From Hymenopus coronatus (Eukaryota; Arthropoda; Insecta; Mantodea; Hymenopodidae), in contig CM060897.1 of NCBI GenBank assembly GCA_030762935.1, forward strand, positions 116,284,676 through 116,348,675: a DNA stretch of 64,000 bases, written 5' to 3'. The position numbers and the translations under genes are program-made. Below the pieces are notes generated by a model, which had not been told where the DNA came from, did no database searches, and saw nothing but the letters and a program-made list of their open reading frames with translations. Below are positions 31,709 through 42,842 of this stretch, in pieces. Position 1 is the first letter of the stretch. The number at the start of each line of letters is the position of its first letter.

Positions 31709-33410
31709 ACATGGAAATCATCGAGTTTCGTGTGGTGACTAAGTCTTAGTACCGAAAGAGATAAATGACACGTTGGATGAAAGTCATGGCTCTCCTGCGT
31801 TTGCAACAAATTACAATTGGATACATTGATGTAACGTGGCCATACATCCACAAACATCAACATCATTCCGGACGTCCATCGCAATTGACAAAGTCCAGGA
31901 TATGGTTTTGAGTGATCGATGAATTAAAGTTCGCGAAACAGTGGGGGAAGATGGGGCAATGGCGGTCACTTAAGCAAAGTCGCTATGAACGGCTTAGAGC
32001 AAGTTTAAAAGTGTTATTTTATGTCAATCGTCAGTTTGGTTCTTCACACATGCGGGTAATGTTGGTCACTATATTTATATCTGTTATTTAGGCAAAACAT
32101 ATCACTAAAATGCATGTAAAAGAACACATTCTATTTTAGAACTTCAATATAACAGTTTTCCTCTCTTTACACATATAGCACAAAAACAATTTTTCGGACT
32201 GTCTCAGTCACTACATTCTTAATGGCCCACACACCGCATGGCTCATAGAAAGTAATGTCCAGAGGCCTTTTGGATATAGAATAGAATAGAAACAACAATA
32301 ATTCCATCGCATTGACCAGCATTATCCAACACTCACATTTTTGTTTAATAATGCGTCAGTACCAAGCATATTAATTAAAACTAATTCTCACATATGCTAC
32401 ATTATTAAGAGAATCATAAACTTTACGAAAAACCCTATAAATATTTTTAATTAATTGAGTACGGTACATTTACTCTGCGCTGTTCTTCAAGCAAAAGTTA
32501 CATAAAAAATGCATTAAACATTTTTTTCTCACTACTGCTCACAACACTACTAAGGAAGTGGCGACTATGGCTAGATGTTCTTAAGGATGCATTTACAGAC
32601 GGCAACAAGAAACAGTAGGCGACTGGCATTATCCACTGACCGGAGTTAACCGTGCTTCCCCTGGAGGCCACAGGCATATTACAAGGTATAGTGCTCTCAA
32701 TTTTGCACCCAAATTAGGTCTAGCAAGATGGGTACCGCGCTTCTTCTCAATGGAAAATAAACGCAATCGTGTGATCCATTCGGAAGCTGCTTTTTTCATC
32801 ACAGCCCTGATGAGTTTCTGCATCGATATATAACCGGATGGAACATGGATACACTCCAGAGTCAAAAGTGCAAGTTTTAACAGTGGTCTTCTAAAGGCGA
32901 CACGACTCCGAAGAAGGTAAAGGTGAAATCTGTAGACAAGATGCTGGCCACAATTTTTTTTTTTTGGGGGGGGGATGCACGCGGAATTATCTACATTGAT
33001 TACCAGCAGAAAGGAAGAACAATAAATAGAGAGTATTGTGCAATAATGACGGGTTGAACAGAGAAACTAAGAAAATAACGCCCCCAACTGGTATAGGAAA
33101 AGATTTTTTTCTCTCAAGAGAATACAAAAGTGCACTTCTGAGTAATTTCGATGGCGAAAATTGAAGCACTAAGGTTCGAATTACTACAACATCCGCCATA
33201 TTCATCAGATTTAGCCCCCAGTGACTTTTTATTTTTTTCCTAACTTGAAAAAGTGACTCGGTGGAAAACGATTCACGTCTAACGAAGAGGTCTCTCACAA
33301 ACAGATGCTATTTTGAGGATGTTCCAAAATCCTGCATTTTAGAAGGCTTAAAACAGTTGGAGAAACGCTGGGAAAAGTGTATCGAGCTTAAAGGAGATAC
33401 TTTTGAAAAA
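31709..33410 (+). pseudogene. Mariner transposase, broken and interrupted
   Basis: N-terminus MEIIEFRVVTKS-stop-YRKR, then SGRPSQLTKS and MVLSDR-stop-IKVRETVG (31715-31945) match the mariner first helix-turn-helix and linker. After the insert the homology resumes at about 32690 with GLARWVPRF, MENKRNRVIHSEA, FLHRYITG (the TVDETW block is disrupted, first Asp lost), TTPKKVKVKSVDKMLATIF, DARGIIYIDYQQKGRTINRE, then FFSQENTKVHF (second Asp now Glu), ISMAKIEALRFELLQHPPYS, SDLAPSDF (third Asp kept; 34 residues between positions 2 and 3), and LEGLKQLEKRWEKCIEL. Several stops and frameshifts. Same broad group as the copy at 22058 but different terminal repeats. Confidence 0.85.
31955..32680. other. 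Insertion of unknown DNA inside mariner
   Basis: Interrupts the transposase between RETVG and the WVPR motif. Left edge lies near GGGGGAAGATGGGGCAATGG, right edge near CCACAGGCATATTACAAGG. No reading frame or terminal repeat recognised; not H1 or any SINE family seen here. Confidence 0.55.
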
Positions 33411-33475
33411 AATAAAAATAAATACCAAATATAGTATGTTTTTCTCTTTTTCTAAGAACTTATTGAACGTAGTAG

Positions 33476-35092
33476 GCAAGGTGAGTTTAAACTTTCTGCC
33501 GCTAGTATGTGTGTGTGTGTTACTTCATCTTTTGAATTTGTACACCAATAAGGAATGCTGTTGTCATCAGCATCTTTACATTGCAAAGGCTTGTGCTAAA
33601 AGCAGCACTAGTAACTGCAGTGTAGAGCAATTCTGTATAATGAAGAGATAGCCCAAACTTTAGAGTTTTTCAGGTAGTGCGCAAGATAGCTTCACTAAGA
33701 AAATGAAGCAACTAAACAGGGAGCGCCAAAAAGAGATTAGTCCCATTTTCCTTTATGTTTCACAGTTTCAGCCTGCATACTTTAAATTGCTCCTAGAACG
33801 CCTTGAAACGAGCGAAGACAAAAGGAAAGAATACTGTAAAAGGGATAATAGCAAAGAAAGGGGAAATGTTCACAACGTGTTCATCCGATACCGTACCTGG
33901 ATCTGATCCAAGTTTCAGAATATCTGGAGTCAGACACGAGTTACAATGCTGCCTTCCTCACACTTCTTGGAACAAACTACTCTTTCTTATTAAGGGATTT
34001 AAAGGTTCAGTGCGGCGTGTTTAAGTGCGAATAGTAGTGCCTTTCCCTATCCCTTTTCTACCTCGTTTTCTCCTGGTAGAGAATTCAACAACAACAAAGC
34101 CGTCTATAAATTCAGTTACTCTAGTGCGGTCATAATTCCAAGGAAAAGTCCGTAACTTTGTTCCATCACTACCTCGTCCTCACAGAAGAGTTGTATGGGC
34201 GTATTAACACGGGCTTAGTTGAAGAAAAGAAGCTGCTATCTTCCCATTCTTCGCTAACCTTCCTTTCCGGTAATCCGAAGAAACAAGCAACTGAGTGCTG
34301 AATTTGTCTCAGGAAACATATGCTCGTCTAGAGATGAAATTCTGATCTCTCTAAAACTCCAGATAAATTTCTTCGGAGAAGCACTTCCCTATAGATTTAA
34401 AGAGCACTTACTTTATCACTACCCTTAACGGGAGTCCAAATGGAATTTTCATAATTTTTCTTTAATTTGCATGTGTTAATTGTATATAAATGTTTCAAAT
34501 CTCTCGCTCATGTTAGTATAACTTTCATAGAGATACACTAATTGTAAATAGTTTTATAATATTGTTTAAAATATGCTAATAGCTTTTTACGACATTCTGG
34601 CACACCCACTTGGTAAAACATCAATAAGATTTTAAATATTTGTTTTAGAGAAGAGGTCTTGTTTTTATTTTAATTGGAAAGTTTTACTTTAGCTATTCGC
34701 AACATTGGCCTTCCGCTCATATTGCCTTCACATGAGAGTTTCGAACTATTGCGACGTTGTGTTTAGCAAGTTAGGTTACATTTTTCTTAATGTTATGTTT
34801 GAAAACAATTTCTGAAGAGCTAAAGTTGTCTACACAAATGCCCCACTATTTCAGAAACTAATTGACACTAAGGTCTGACATTTTTACCACAAATTTTCAC
34901 TTAAATAGTCTTTATTTTACCGAAAAATTTTCTAGGTATAAGGATTATCTATTTTTTAAAATTTAAAAATCATAATTTTCAATAACATTTTAAGATTTTT
35001 ATTAAAAAATCATACCTTCTCCTCTAATTGACAGAAGTATTCTATTTTATACCTATCAAAGTAAAAGCATTGCTGAATATACTTCTTTCTAT
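33476..35092. other. Long unassigned stretch
   Basis: No H1 copy, SINE or transposase motif. Short open frames exist (for example 33703-33906 plus, MKQLNRERQKEISPIF…) without recognised similarity. 33660-34450 is less AT-rich than its surroundings; 34450-35092 is very AT-rich. The best place in the window to look for single-copy sequence, but I cannot call a gene. Confidence 0.4.
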
Positions 35093-35625
35093 TCTGCAAA
35101 CAAAATATTCTTAAAGAAAGTATAATCTGTTATATGCATAATGCTTATCAAGGTGAGCATAATTAGAAATGGTTTTACGGGAGAAATAGTGAATACACTA
35201 TACTAAAGTGACAGTCAAGTGTTTTAAAATATGTTTCTATACGGTTGTCGTTAAAATTCAATAATATTTTGAAGCCTAGGAGTAAGAATAAAGAGATATG
35301 AAACGATGGGGACTAATTTTTTGTGTAGAAAGATTTAAATACATCTCTAATGGTTTGCCAGTTTTATAGAAATCATTCAGAATAAGGAAACAACAGGGGA
35401 TATCCTTAAGAAATTCAGCATATCACTTCATTTACCATATTATCATATTTCATATTTTGTGTTTTATCAAATTCGTGGAGGTATTTTTTATAAAATCAAA
35501 AATTTTGAAAAAATTTACATTTGAAAGGCAGTTTGAATTGGGGACATTTAACCAATTTTTCCTTTTTGAGATATGGTGTCCATATATACACTCTCTACCT
35601 GCTGTATACGAGCTAAAAAAAGTAA
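35093..35625 (-). mobile_element. H1 repeat copy, old
   Basis: GCAAACAAAATATTCTTAAA, TGAATACACTATACTAAAGT, TTGGGGACATTT and the tip CTACCTGCTGTATACGAGCT-AAAAAAAGT. GT tract reduced to ATATATACACTC. Confidence 0.7.
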
Positions 35626-36179
35626 AATCCAGGGAATAAATAATTATTTGTATTCGCCATGGCCTAAAATAAAAACATCAACATGGTGCACAGGTACTAA
35701 CAGCTCTGTAGTATCACACTAGTATGATAAAATGTTATGCCAATGCACTATGGCTAACTTTGATTTCATGTCTAATCATGGGGCAATTTATATTTACTCA
35801 TGTTTAATTATTCGATTTTCTTTGATTAAGGTTTCACTTTTCATTATGTATTCTTACTTGTTTAAATTCTGTTTCCACTCGCATTATCTGCTCACAGTAT
35901 GATTTACCAGACTTCAGTTTATCCCAGCTGTAGAATTAATTAACCTATATGTTATATTGGAAGCTTTCTGATTTCTTTGATCTAAAACGTCATGCTTGCA
36001 TCTAGTAAAATAGAGTAAGCAGCCACATATATGCATTTAGAAAAAATTAAATGCAAGAACCAAATGAAATTACACAAACTGCAGAAAGAATAACATCGAA
36101 TTACTGCTCAAAACAATATGGATTGGTTTTTAACCTCATGTTGCTAATGTAAGGCAAATCATGTTCAAAATTGTTAACG
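35626..36179. other. Unassigned AT-rich spacer
   Basis: No feature recognised. Confidence 0.5.
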
Positions 36180-36272
36180 TTTATTTCAATTAGATAAAAG
36201 TGTATAAACGAATAATCTTTAATAAGAATATTTAGTTTGCAGAACAGGTCATGTGAATGGAACACATCAGAT
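36180..36272 (+). mobile_element. H1 distal end fragment
   Basis: Ends with an intact CATGTGAATGGAACACATCA, the stem-loop terminus; only about 90 bp of body remain. Confidence 0.7.
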
Positions 36273-36574
36273 GTTTTCTAACACTATACTCATTTAGAAT
36301 GTTTGTTTGTTTTCAGGTAAGCAAGAGGCAACAAGGAAGCAGCAGTTACTCGGTAAGACTATATTAACAGAGTTTTATATTCTCATATTTTTATTGTTTC
36401 TGTCAAAGAAGTCTTTGCTAAGATTTCATTTGAAATATATTCTGAGATCTTCGCAATTCAAAAAGTAGTATATTTAGAAAAAAGGGCTTCAACAGTGTAA
36501 ATTAAAAAAGAAAAGTTCACTAATACTAAGCTTATCTCAGCAATTTTAAAGAATGTGACAAGGAACATTTTCAC

Positions 36575-36795
36575 AGCCCCAGTTACTCTTTAATGGAGGT
36601 TTTTTTTTTGAAGATAGTTATTTCCTAAAAATTGCTCATGATTTTAATTGAAATACGTGTGTAAGACAATTTTATGATAAATGAAGTGTATATTTTAAAT
36701 TTTTGAAAAGAGCCTGTGAAATCCTCCTCATTTTTAATGACTATTATATAGCTGGTAAATCAGTAGACAAAATCTTACTACACAAAAAGTATAAA
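36575..36795 (+). mobile_element. H1 central fragment
   Basis: CCCCAGTTACTCTTTAATGG, TTTAATTGAAATACGTGTG, AGCTGGTAAATCAGTAGACA, ACTACACAAAAAGTA. It abuts a SINE at 36796. Confidence 0.6.
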
Positions 36796-36960
36796 TATGG
36801 AGTGCGATGGCTCAGGCGGTAACATCTTTGCCCGCGTTCGAGAGGTCCTGAGATCAAATTCCTTGGGCTGACCAGTCTGGCTCGGGTATTTCCCTCTGTC
36901 GCGAAGGTAAATATCGGACTGGATATTTAACAAATCACGCATACAGGCAGCGGAGATGAA
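36796..36960 (+). mobile_element. tRNA-derived SINE (separate family)
   Basis: GAGTGCGATGGCTCAGGCGG (A box), GAGGTCCTGAGATCAAATTC (B box), then a body GTCTGGCTCGGGTATTTCC and GAAGGTAAATATCGGACTGG. Unlike S1-S3. Confidence 0.65.
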
Positions 36961-37387
36961 GTTCATGAAATATTTATATATGTTTTGGTATAACTGTATA
37001 TTGGAAGAATAAACAAATAATTATAGGTAAAGATTCATTAGGGGGGTCTCGTTAAACAAGAATCCCTTAAAATTAGCTAACCACTATGGCGCATGTTAGT
37101 ATGCTTACGAAAACACTTGTATATCTCCGATAGCGTGTGACAGGCATAAGGCTATTTCCTGAGTAACCATAATCTATGCTATGGTGTTTTGTTCATTTTC
37201 GCCAATTGGAGTCGAAAGATATATTTTCGTAATGAATAGGATCCGAGCAATAACGACTTCTTAGATCGCTATCATTATGAAACATCTGTGTAATAGGTTA
37301 CGAAAAAATTAAGAAATAAATAATGTTTGCTTAGAAATTATTCGCAATAGAGACCTCCAAAAACTGTATGAATATTATTTTAAATAT
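36961..37387. other. Unassigned spacer
   Basis: GGTCTCGTTAAACAAGAATC near 37045 has a weak H1 flavour (TCTCGTTAAA) but not enough to call. Otherwise nothing. Confidence 0.4.
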
Positions 37388-37767
37388 TGTAGCAAATGTG
37401 TTTATTTAATCAAAAGTATTTACAAATTAAATATTTTATTCTTTGCATCAAATAATTCACTCGAAGCTTCGACGCGTCTAGACTTGAGACTTGCATGCAA
37501 TCAGAGCAGTCACTCACGAACCAGTATAACTCATGACACAGCAAGATTGCAATTCTCCCTTTTATAGCTAGAAAATGACGTCACTGAACTTTCAAGGGAA
37601 TTATGTAAGCTTCTGGTTGGGTCGCGAGTATCTTACAAGAAAATGTACAAATAGCATTAACCAATTTTCAACTATGAACGATGAATTGATCCTCCTTCAT
37701 CATTTGGTATGCCGGATTTTTATAGTAGAAATTTTATTTGATCACGAAAACATGACTAGAGGTTGCC
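37388..37767 (-). mobile_element. LTR-like block (possible solo LTR)
   Basis: Minus strand: GCTATAAAAGGGAGAATTGC (TATA box, 37557-37570), a GC-richer transcribed part with CTAGACGCGTCGAAGCTTCG, then AATAAA signals at about 37436 and 37400 and an end in ...GCTACA. On the plus strand the block starts TGTAGC. AAATAT lies on both sides (37382-37387, 37768-37773), a possible 6-bp target duplication, though low-complexity. Confidence 0.45.
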
Positions 37768-37871
37768 AAATATACAGAACTGGAACTTGACAGTATACCT
37801 TTAAAATTGTGAAATTGTTCAAACATCATAAATGTATGGGTCTATGTATATGTAATATATAGACATATACA

Positions 37872-37908
37872 GGAGTGTGTGTGTGTGTGTGCGTGTGTGT
37901 GTGTATTA
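37872..37908 (+). repeat. (GT)n microsatellite
   Basis: GT tract with one GC interruption, not within an H1 copy. Confidence 0.9.
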
Positions 37909-37969
37909 TCACTTTAAATAATATGTTCTCTTAAATCCAAAAACTTTTCAAATCTCAAAAAATTCTAAA

Positions 37970-39272
37970 TACGAGGGCTGTAAAGAAAGTAGTGGCATGG
38001 TCCCCACATTCACAGGAGAGCGGGTATGAGCCAATAGGATACGGGAGCGATCAGGCGACAAGTGTCTATGTGAGGTGTGCTTTGGTCGGGCTGCCAGTTG
38101 TGCGTGTGTTGTTGCTGTGTAGCGTAGAAGTGAAGTGTCAAGTGCAGCGCTCTAAAGCATATTTGCCAAAGACGATCAGCGTTCGTGGATTAAAATGGAG
38201 GTTGCCCATGGAAAAAATGCATCAGCATGTTATCGAGAATTGTGTGAAGCCTGTGGCGGGAATGCCTTGCCATACAGGACGGTTGCACGATGCGGCCTTT
38301 CGTACAGGTCGGACTGAGACTGCGGATTTGCACCGCACAGGTCGGCCGTCCATTCGCAAGATCAGATTGACATCGTGACTGGCCTCGTTGCCACATGGAC
38401 CATCGATGGACTGTCCGGGAGTTATCCGTAGAGGTTGGTCTCAGTCATCAAACAGCGTGGCATATCCTGACGAAATGTCTTCACCTGAGGAAAATTGCGT
38501 CCCGTTGGGTTCCACAACGACTCACTGAGGTACAGATATGGCACCGGTATGGACTGGCTGGCTTCTACCTGGACAGATACCGTAACGAAGGAGACGCATT
38601 TCTGCAGCGTATTGTCGCCATTGATGAGACGTGGGCACGAGCCTATGAGCCGGAATTGAAGCATCACTCGAATGAATGGGTCATGCAGGTTCACCACGTC
38701 CACAGAAAGTTCAACAGGAACCCAGTTGGGTGAAGCTGAAGCTGATTGTGGCATACGACTAAGAGGGGGCTATTCTTACGCTTGCTGTGCCTGAGGGACA
38801 AACCGTCAACAGTGACCACTATAGCCGATTTCTGGAGCGACATCTTCGTCCGGCTATGCGGCGCAAACGTCAACGTTTATTGCGAGACGATTACCCCATA
38901 GTGTTGCATTACAACGCACGTTCTCAAGTCGCAAAAAATGTCCAGCTCTTATTGCAACGGTGGCATTGGGAGGTTTTGGAACATCCTCCGTACTCACCAG
39001 ACATGATTCCTTGTGACTTCGATCTGTTTCCGAAGTTGAAGGAACCCCTCCGAGACCACCGATTTCCTGACGTGGTATCTGTAGTCCGCTCCGTCGCAGT
39101 CATTAACAGATATCGCCTTGCTAACAGTCCCCAACGGCTGCCCTACATTTGGTAAAAGGGCAGGGACTTTGCGGGTAACTACATTGAAGGAATGTAATGC
39201 AATTGTGCTTTGTGAGTTCAATAAATATTGTGTTCTATCAATGTTGCAACTTCTTTATTTACAGCCCTCTTA
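37970..39272 (+). mobile_element. Near-complete 1.3-kb mariner element
   Basis: Terminal repeats TACGAGGGCTGTAAAGAAAG (37970) and, inverted, TAAGAGGGCTGTAAATAAAG (to 39272); TA at both outer edges is the expected target duplication. Length 1303 bp is typical for mariner. It carries one transposase remnant in plus orientation and no nested insertions. Confidence 0.9.
38174..39197 (+). pseudogene. Mariner-family transposase with mutated catalytic Asp
   Basis: Order: DDQRSWIKMEVAHGKNASAC, YRELCEACGGNALPYRTVAR (38174-38290), a frameshift, RRSAVHSQDQIDIVTGLVAT, another shift, RWTVRELSVEVGLSHQTAWH (helix-turn-helix), KIASRWVPQRLTE, IVAIDETWARAYEPELKHHS (first catalytic Asp), then LIVAYD-stop-EGAIL, YSRFLERHLRPAMRRKRQ, IVLHYNARSQVAKN (second Asp replaced by Tyr), VLEHPPYSPDMIPCDFDLFP (third Asp kept; 34 residues between), and LPYIW-stop-KGRDFAGNYIEGM-stop. 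The WIKxEVA…RTVAR, SPxDxDLF and NYIEG signatures belong to a mariner lineage frequent in arthropods including arachnids. Inactive: D2 lost, two frameshifts, two internal stops. Confidence 0.9.
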
Positions 39273-39504
39273 GTAATGATGTGCTAAAACCAATCGTTTT
39301 GTATTAAAATATAATATTAGTGCTGATTACCATAATTTAGTGTTTTAAATACTTTTTTCTTTAAATCCTTCAAATTAATTTTCCTGAACTTGAACAGTTT
39401 TAGCTGATTCATGTAAAGAATCATTTAATTGCCAATACTTATCTATGTGTTGTAATTTGTTTTTTGTTTTTTTACTACCATAAAATATATGATTTTTATG
39501 GTCT

Positions 39505-40277
39505 ATCACGTATGTACACTTTAGAGAAAATATTGTATTCCACTCAAAAACTTCGATACCAATAATCCTGAATAAAAAAAAAATAGAAAAGGATCGTTGT
39601 GTGTAGGCCTGCCTCTCTCTATGTGTACGTGTTCTTGGCCAGCTTAGCTCCAATAAGTCGGTTAAATACTTATAATAGTTAAGTTTACTATCTTCAAAGG
39701 TGCGACACGAAGATTTTTAGGAACATTTCCCCACCCCTGACTACTCTTTAATTGGAACATTTTTCGGTATTTTCGACTACGTAAAAATTGTTCAAAACTT
39801 TTTGATTAAAATTTAGAATATTAAACATTTTAAATGCATTTCTTTGCTGGATATCTTGTCCACCACTAGTAAACCATAAGAGATAGAAAAAAGTACCATA
39901 CACAAATGTAGATCTCCTTGAAAAACAACATTTATGTTACATACAGATATAATAATTTAAGAAATTCCCGATTATTCGTTTCAGTTTTAAAATAATTAAA
40001 CTATTCTCAAACGGTAAGTTTTCATCCGTTTTATCTTTCTTTTGTTTTCATCCTGGTCATGAAAAGCAAAACCCAATTTCAACTACAATTGCATAGTCAG
40101 AGCTTTTAAAAGATTCGTGTACTATCTTATTTCCGTTCTATGTATGAGGAACCAAATATTTAAGATAATTTATGGTAATGTTTATCTTGATTAGAATGAT
40201 GTACACAAATGAATAATGCTTTATAAGAATGGTTTGTTTGCTGAACAGATAAAGAAAGTCACATGAATGGAACACAT
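39505..40277 (+). mobile_element. H1 repeat copy, moderately diverged
   Basis: TATCACGTATGTACACTTTA (partial palindrome), CTCCAATAAGTCGGTTAAAT, CCCCACCCCTGACTACTC and distal AAGTCACATGAATGGAACAC. GT tract absent. Confidence 0.8.
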
Positions 40278-40596
40278 ATTTTGTAAGGGCATTGTGCGGA
40301 ATAAGCCGTATTCACCAAGGTGAGCAACTTTCATTCTTTTTTATTGTTTTTGCAGAGACGCTCTTGGCAACCAATCTGACATATTGTTGACACTGGTGAA
40401 AACAAAAGGAAGACTAGAGTAAAATATAGAAACGAGAATACTGTGCCAAGTGGACAAGAGCAGAGCCTAAGTCATAGCCCCCATTAAAAATAACAAAGGG
40501 CAATACACTGTCATAAGCGTAGGCCAAAGAACAGAAAAGAAAAAGAAAAATACGGTAAAAGTTCGTTGTAATGGCAAATATTTTTAGCAAAAATAT
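40278..40596. other. Unassigned spacer
   Basis: A-rich in its second half; no feature recognised. Confidence 0.5.
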
Positions 40597-41030
40597 CTGA
40601 TGTGTTCCATTTACATGACTTTCTGTAACTGTTCTGCAAACAAATTGCTCTTAAAATAATTATAGTTTTATCATGCAAATCAAGATAAAATTAGCAGAAT
40701 TGCCAGGTTAAAGGGATAGTCAAATCTTCTAAAAGCGTTCGCTAAGTAAAACAATTAAAACAAAAGAGAGATGTAAAGAAATATGACTTCCCGTTTGAGG
40801 AACGTTTAACTAGCTTAAAAGTGCAACCAATAATACTGAATATCTCCGAAACTATGAACCCTAATGCTTTAAAGAGATCTACAATTTTTGTATAGTAACT
40901 TTTATCTATCTTGAATAGTTTATCAGTTATAGAAAGTTATACAAAAGTAATCCAGAATAAAGAGGTCTTCAGAGGCTATTTCCAGAAAATTCAAGATATA
41001 ATTTTATTTTCCGTGTGAGTGTAACATTCC
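40597..41030 (-). mobile_element. H1 repeat, stem-loop-side half
   Basis: TCTGATGTGTTCCATTTACA to AAATTCAAGATATAATTTTA, then cut and joined to an H1 copy of opposite orientation at 41036. Confidence 0.8.
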
Positions 41031-41035
41031 CGAAT

Positions 41036-41577
41036 TTTACCTTCTCTAGTCCGCATGTACAATGTACATAGTGGATAGAGAAGGTATTGTATTCCAGTCA
41101 AAAATTCAATGTCGAAATTTCACTGGAAATATATGCTTTGGGGTCCCCTAAGTCCGAAAAAAGCATTTTTATATAAAGCTCTGTGTGTTTGTGTGTGTGA
41201 TTGTGAGTGTGTGTGTGTGTGTCTGTGAACAGCATTGCTTAAAAACCGTATCTTCCAAGGATACGACACAAGGATTTTCAAGAAAATCCCCCACCCCAAA
41301 TTACTTTTTAATGGAATAATTTTCTAAAATATTGATTGTCCAAAAAAATGGCTAACGATTTGACTAAACTTCTGCATATTAAAGCTATTTACATCTCAAA
41401 TGAAATGTATGTTACATTTTTTGGTAGTAGCTCTGAAGATTTCTGGATGTATTTTCACAAATTTGCTTAACTGCTAAACCGTAAGAGATAGATAAAAGCT
41501 AACTACTCAAAAAAATGTAGAATTCGACAAAGCATAGAATTTGAGTCCATTACGTTTTTGTTGTGGAGGTAACCGTT
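41036..41577 (+). mobile_element. H1 repeat, palindromic half
   Basis: ACCTTCTCTAGTCCGCATG, TACAATGTACATAGTGGATA and (GT)n at 41186-41223, to GGAGGTAACCGTTTC, where a second H1 segment restarts. Confidence 0.85.
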
Positions 41578-42207
41578 TCAAAAAATCCCACTAACCTTTA
41601 TAGGGAACATTTTTCGAAAATGTTATAGTTTTTCAAAAATATAATGATTTTGATTAAAATATCTTATGTTTAAGATATTTTTAAAACAAAGGAAATGTAT
41701 ATATTGAATTTTCTGGGAATAGCCTCTGAAAACCTCTTCATTCTGGATAACTTTTATATAATCGGCAAGACGTAAGAGATATAAAAAAACTTACTACGCA
41801 AATATATAAATTATGCAACATTTCGCAAATTCCCCCAGAATAAACATCTTCAGAGGATATTCCCAGAAATTTAAGATATAAATTTTATTTCTCATGTAAA
41901 TATCTAAAATATAAGAGATTTTAATCAAAATCAGTAGAGCCATTTTTGAAACAATCAAAATTTTCGAAATTTTTCCATGTAAGGTGTAGTTGATGGTGGG
42001 GGGATTTTCTTAAAAATCTTCATGTTACATTTTTGGAAGTTTGGTATTTAACGGTCCTTTCGTTTTTCAGCTATGCTGTCCACATGCACAGAGATATAAC
42101 ACACACACCTTTTTTCTGGAAATGTCTTTTTTGGATTCAGGGGAACCCAAAACATGTATTTCCGGTGAAATCTCGGTATCGAATTTCTGGGTGGAATGCA
42201 ATACCTT
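41578..42207. mobile_element. H1 foldback composite (palindromic-side halves)
   Basis: 41578-41808 is plus orientation (AATCCCACTAACCTTTATAG to AACTTACTACGCAAAT), then from about 41811 minus orientation (ATTATGCAACATTTCGCAAA to GGGTGGAATGCAATACCTTC). The two share the central body as an inverted repeat. It ends where the 99-bp flank F begins (42208), losing the palindromic tip. Confidence 0.75.
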
Positions 42208-42454
42208 CCATTATAACGTTAGAGAATTAGGCTTAGCAAGCAATTTATAATAAGACTTAATTAACGTGTTCCTGGTTTGGGTATGGTAAATTCGCCATTT
42301 TTACTTTCTCTACACATACTATGTACATAGTGTGTAAAGAAAGTATTGCATTGCATTCCAAAATCGATACCGAAATTTCACCGAAAATACATATGGGTCC
42401 CCTTGAATCCAAAAGAACATACTTTTGGAAAAAGGTCCGTGTGTGTGTGTGTGT

Positions 42455-42487
<33 letters not shown>

Positions 42488-42842
42488 GACATCAAAAACG
42501 AAAAGTCCGTTATATACCGAAGTTGGTATTTAAGTTCAGTATCTTCCAAGGATAGGACGCGAAGATTTTCAAGAACATCTCCTCAACCTAACTACCCTTT
42601 ACATGGAAAAAAACTGTATTTCTCAAAAGTGGCTGAAACGATTTTGATTAAAATATCGTATATTAAGTATATTAACCTGAAAAATAAAATGCATATCTTA
42701 AGTTTTCAGGGAATAGTCTCTGAAGACCACTTTATTCTGGATGAAAGTAAAAATGGCGGATTTGTCATTCCCAAACCAGAAACACGTTAATCAAGCCTTA
42801 TTATAAAATGCTTGCTAAGCAAGAATCTCTAACGTTATAATG
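42208..42842. repeat. 99-bp inverted repeat flanking an H1 copy
   Basis: CATTATAACGTTAGAG… at 42208-42306 and its inverse complement at 42744-42842 (…CTCTAACGTTATAATG) agree at about 88 of 99 positions by eye. The inner side of each arm is the H1 tip (TTTTTACTTT / AAAGTAAAAA), so a flank-plus-H1-tip segment has been duplicated in inverted orientation. Confidence 0.8.
42302..42745 (+). mobile_element. H1 repeat copy, palindromic half
   Basis: ACTTTCTCTACACATACTAT, GTACATAGTGTGTAAAGAAA, long (GT)n 42437-42487, to TTTATTCTGGATGAA, bounded by the inverted flank. Confidence 0.85.

Larger units (their letters stand above)
31535..33475 (+). mobile_element. Mariner element with both terminal repeats
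   Basis: Left TAGGGGTGTTCGATAAGTCC then TTAGAAC (31535-31560); right end inverted reads CGTTCAATAAGTTCTTAGAA (33452-33475). GTTCNATAAGTNCTTAGAA is common to both. The span is 1.94 kb because about 0.73 kb of unrelated DNA sits at about 31955-32680. Confidence 0.8.

Noticed and set aside
33703..34024. Overlapping open frames as a candidate host gene
   Set aside because: Short, no recognised domain, no clear splice or start context; left as unassigned sequence.
38422..38754. 110-codon minus-strand frame
   Set aside because: Shadow of the mariner transposase remnant on the plus strand.
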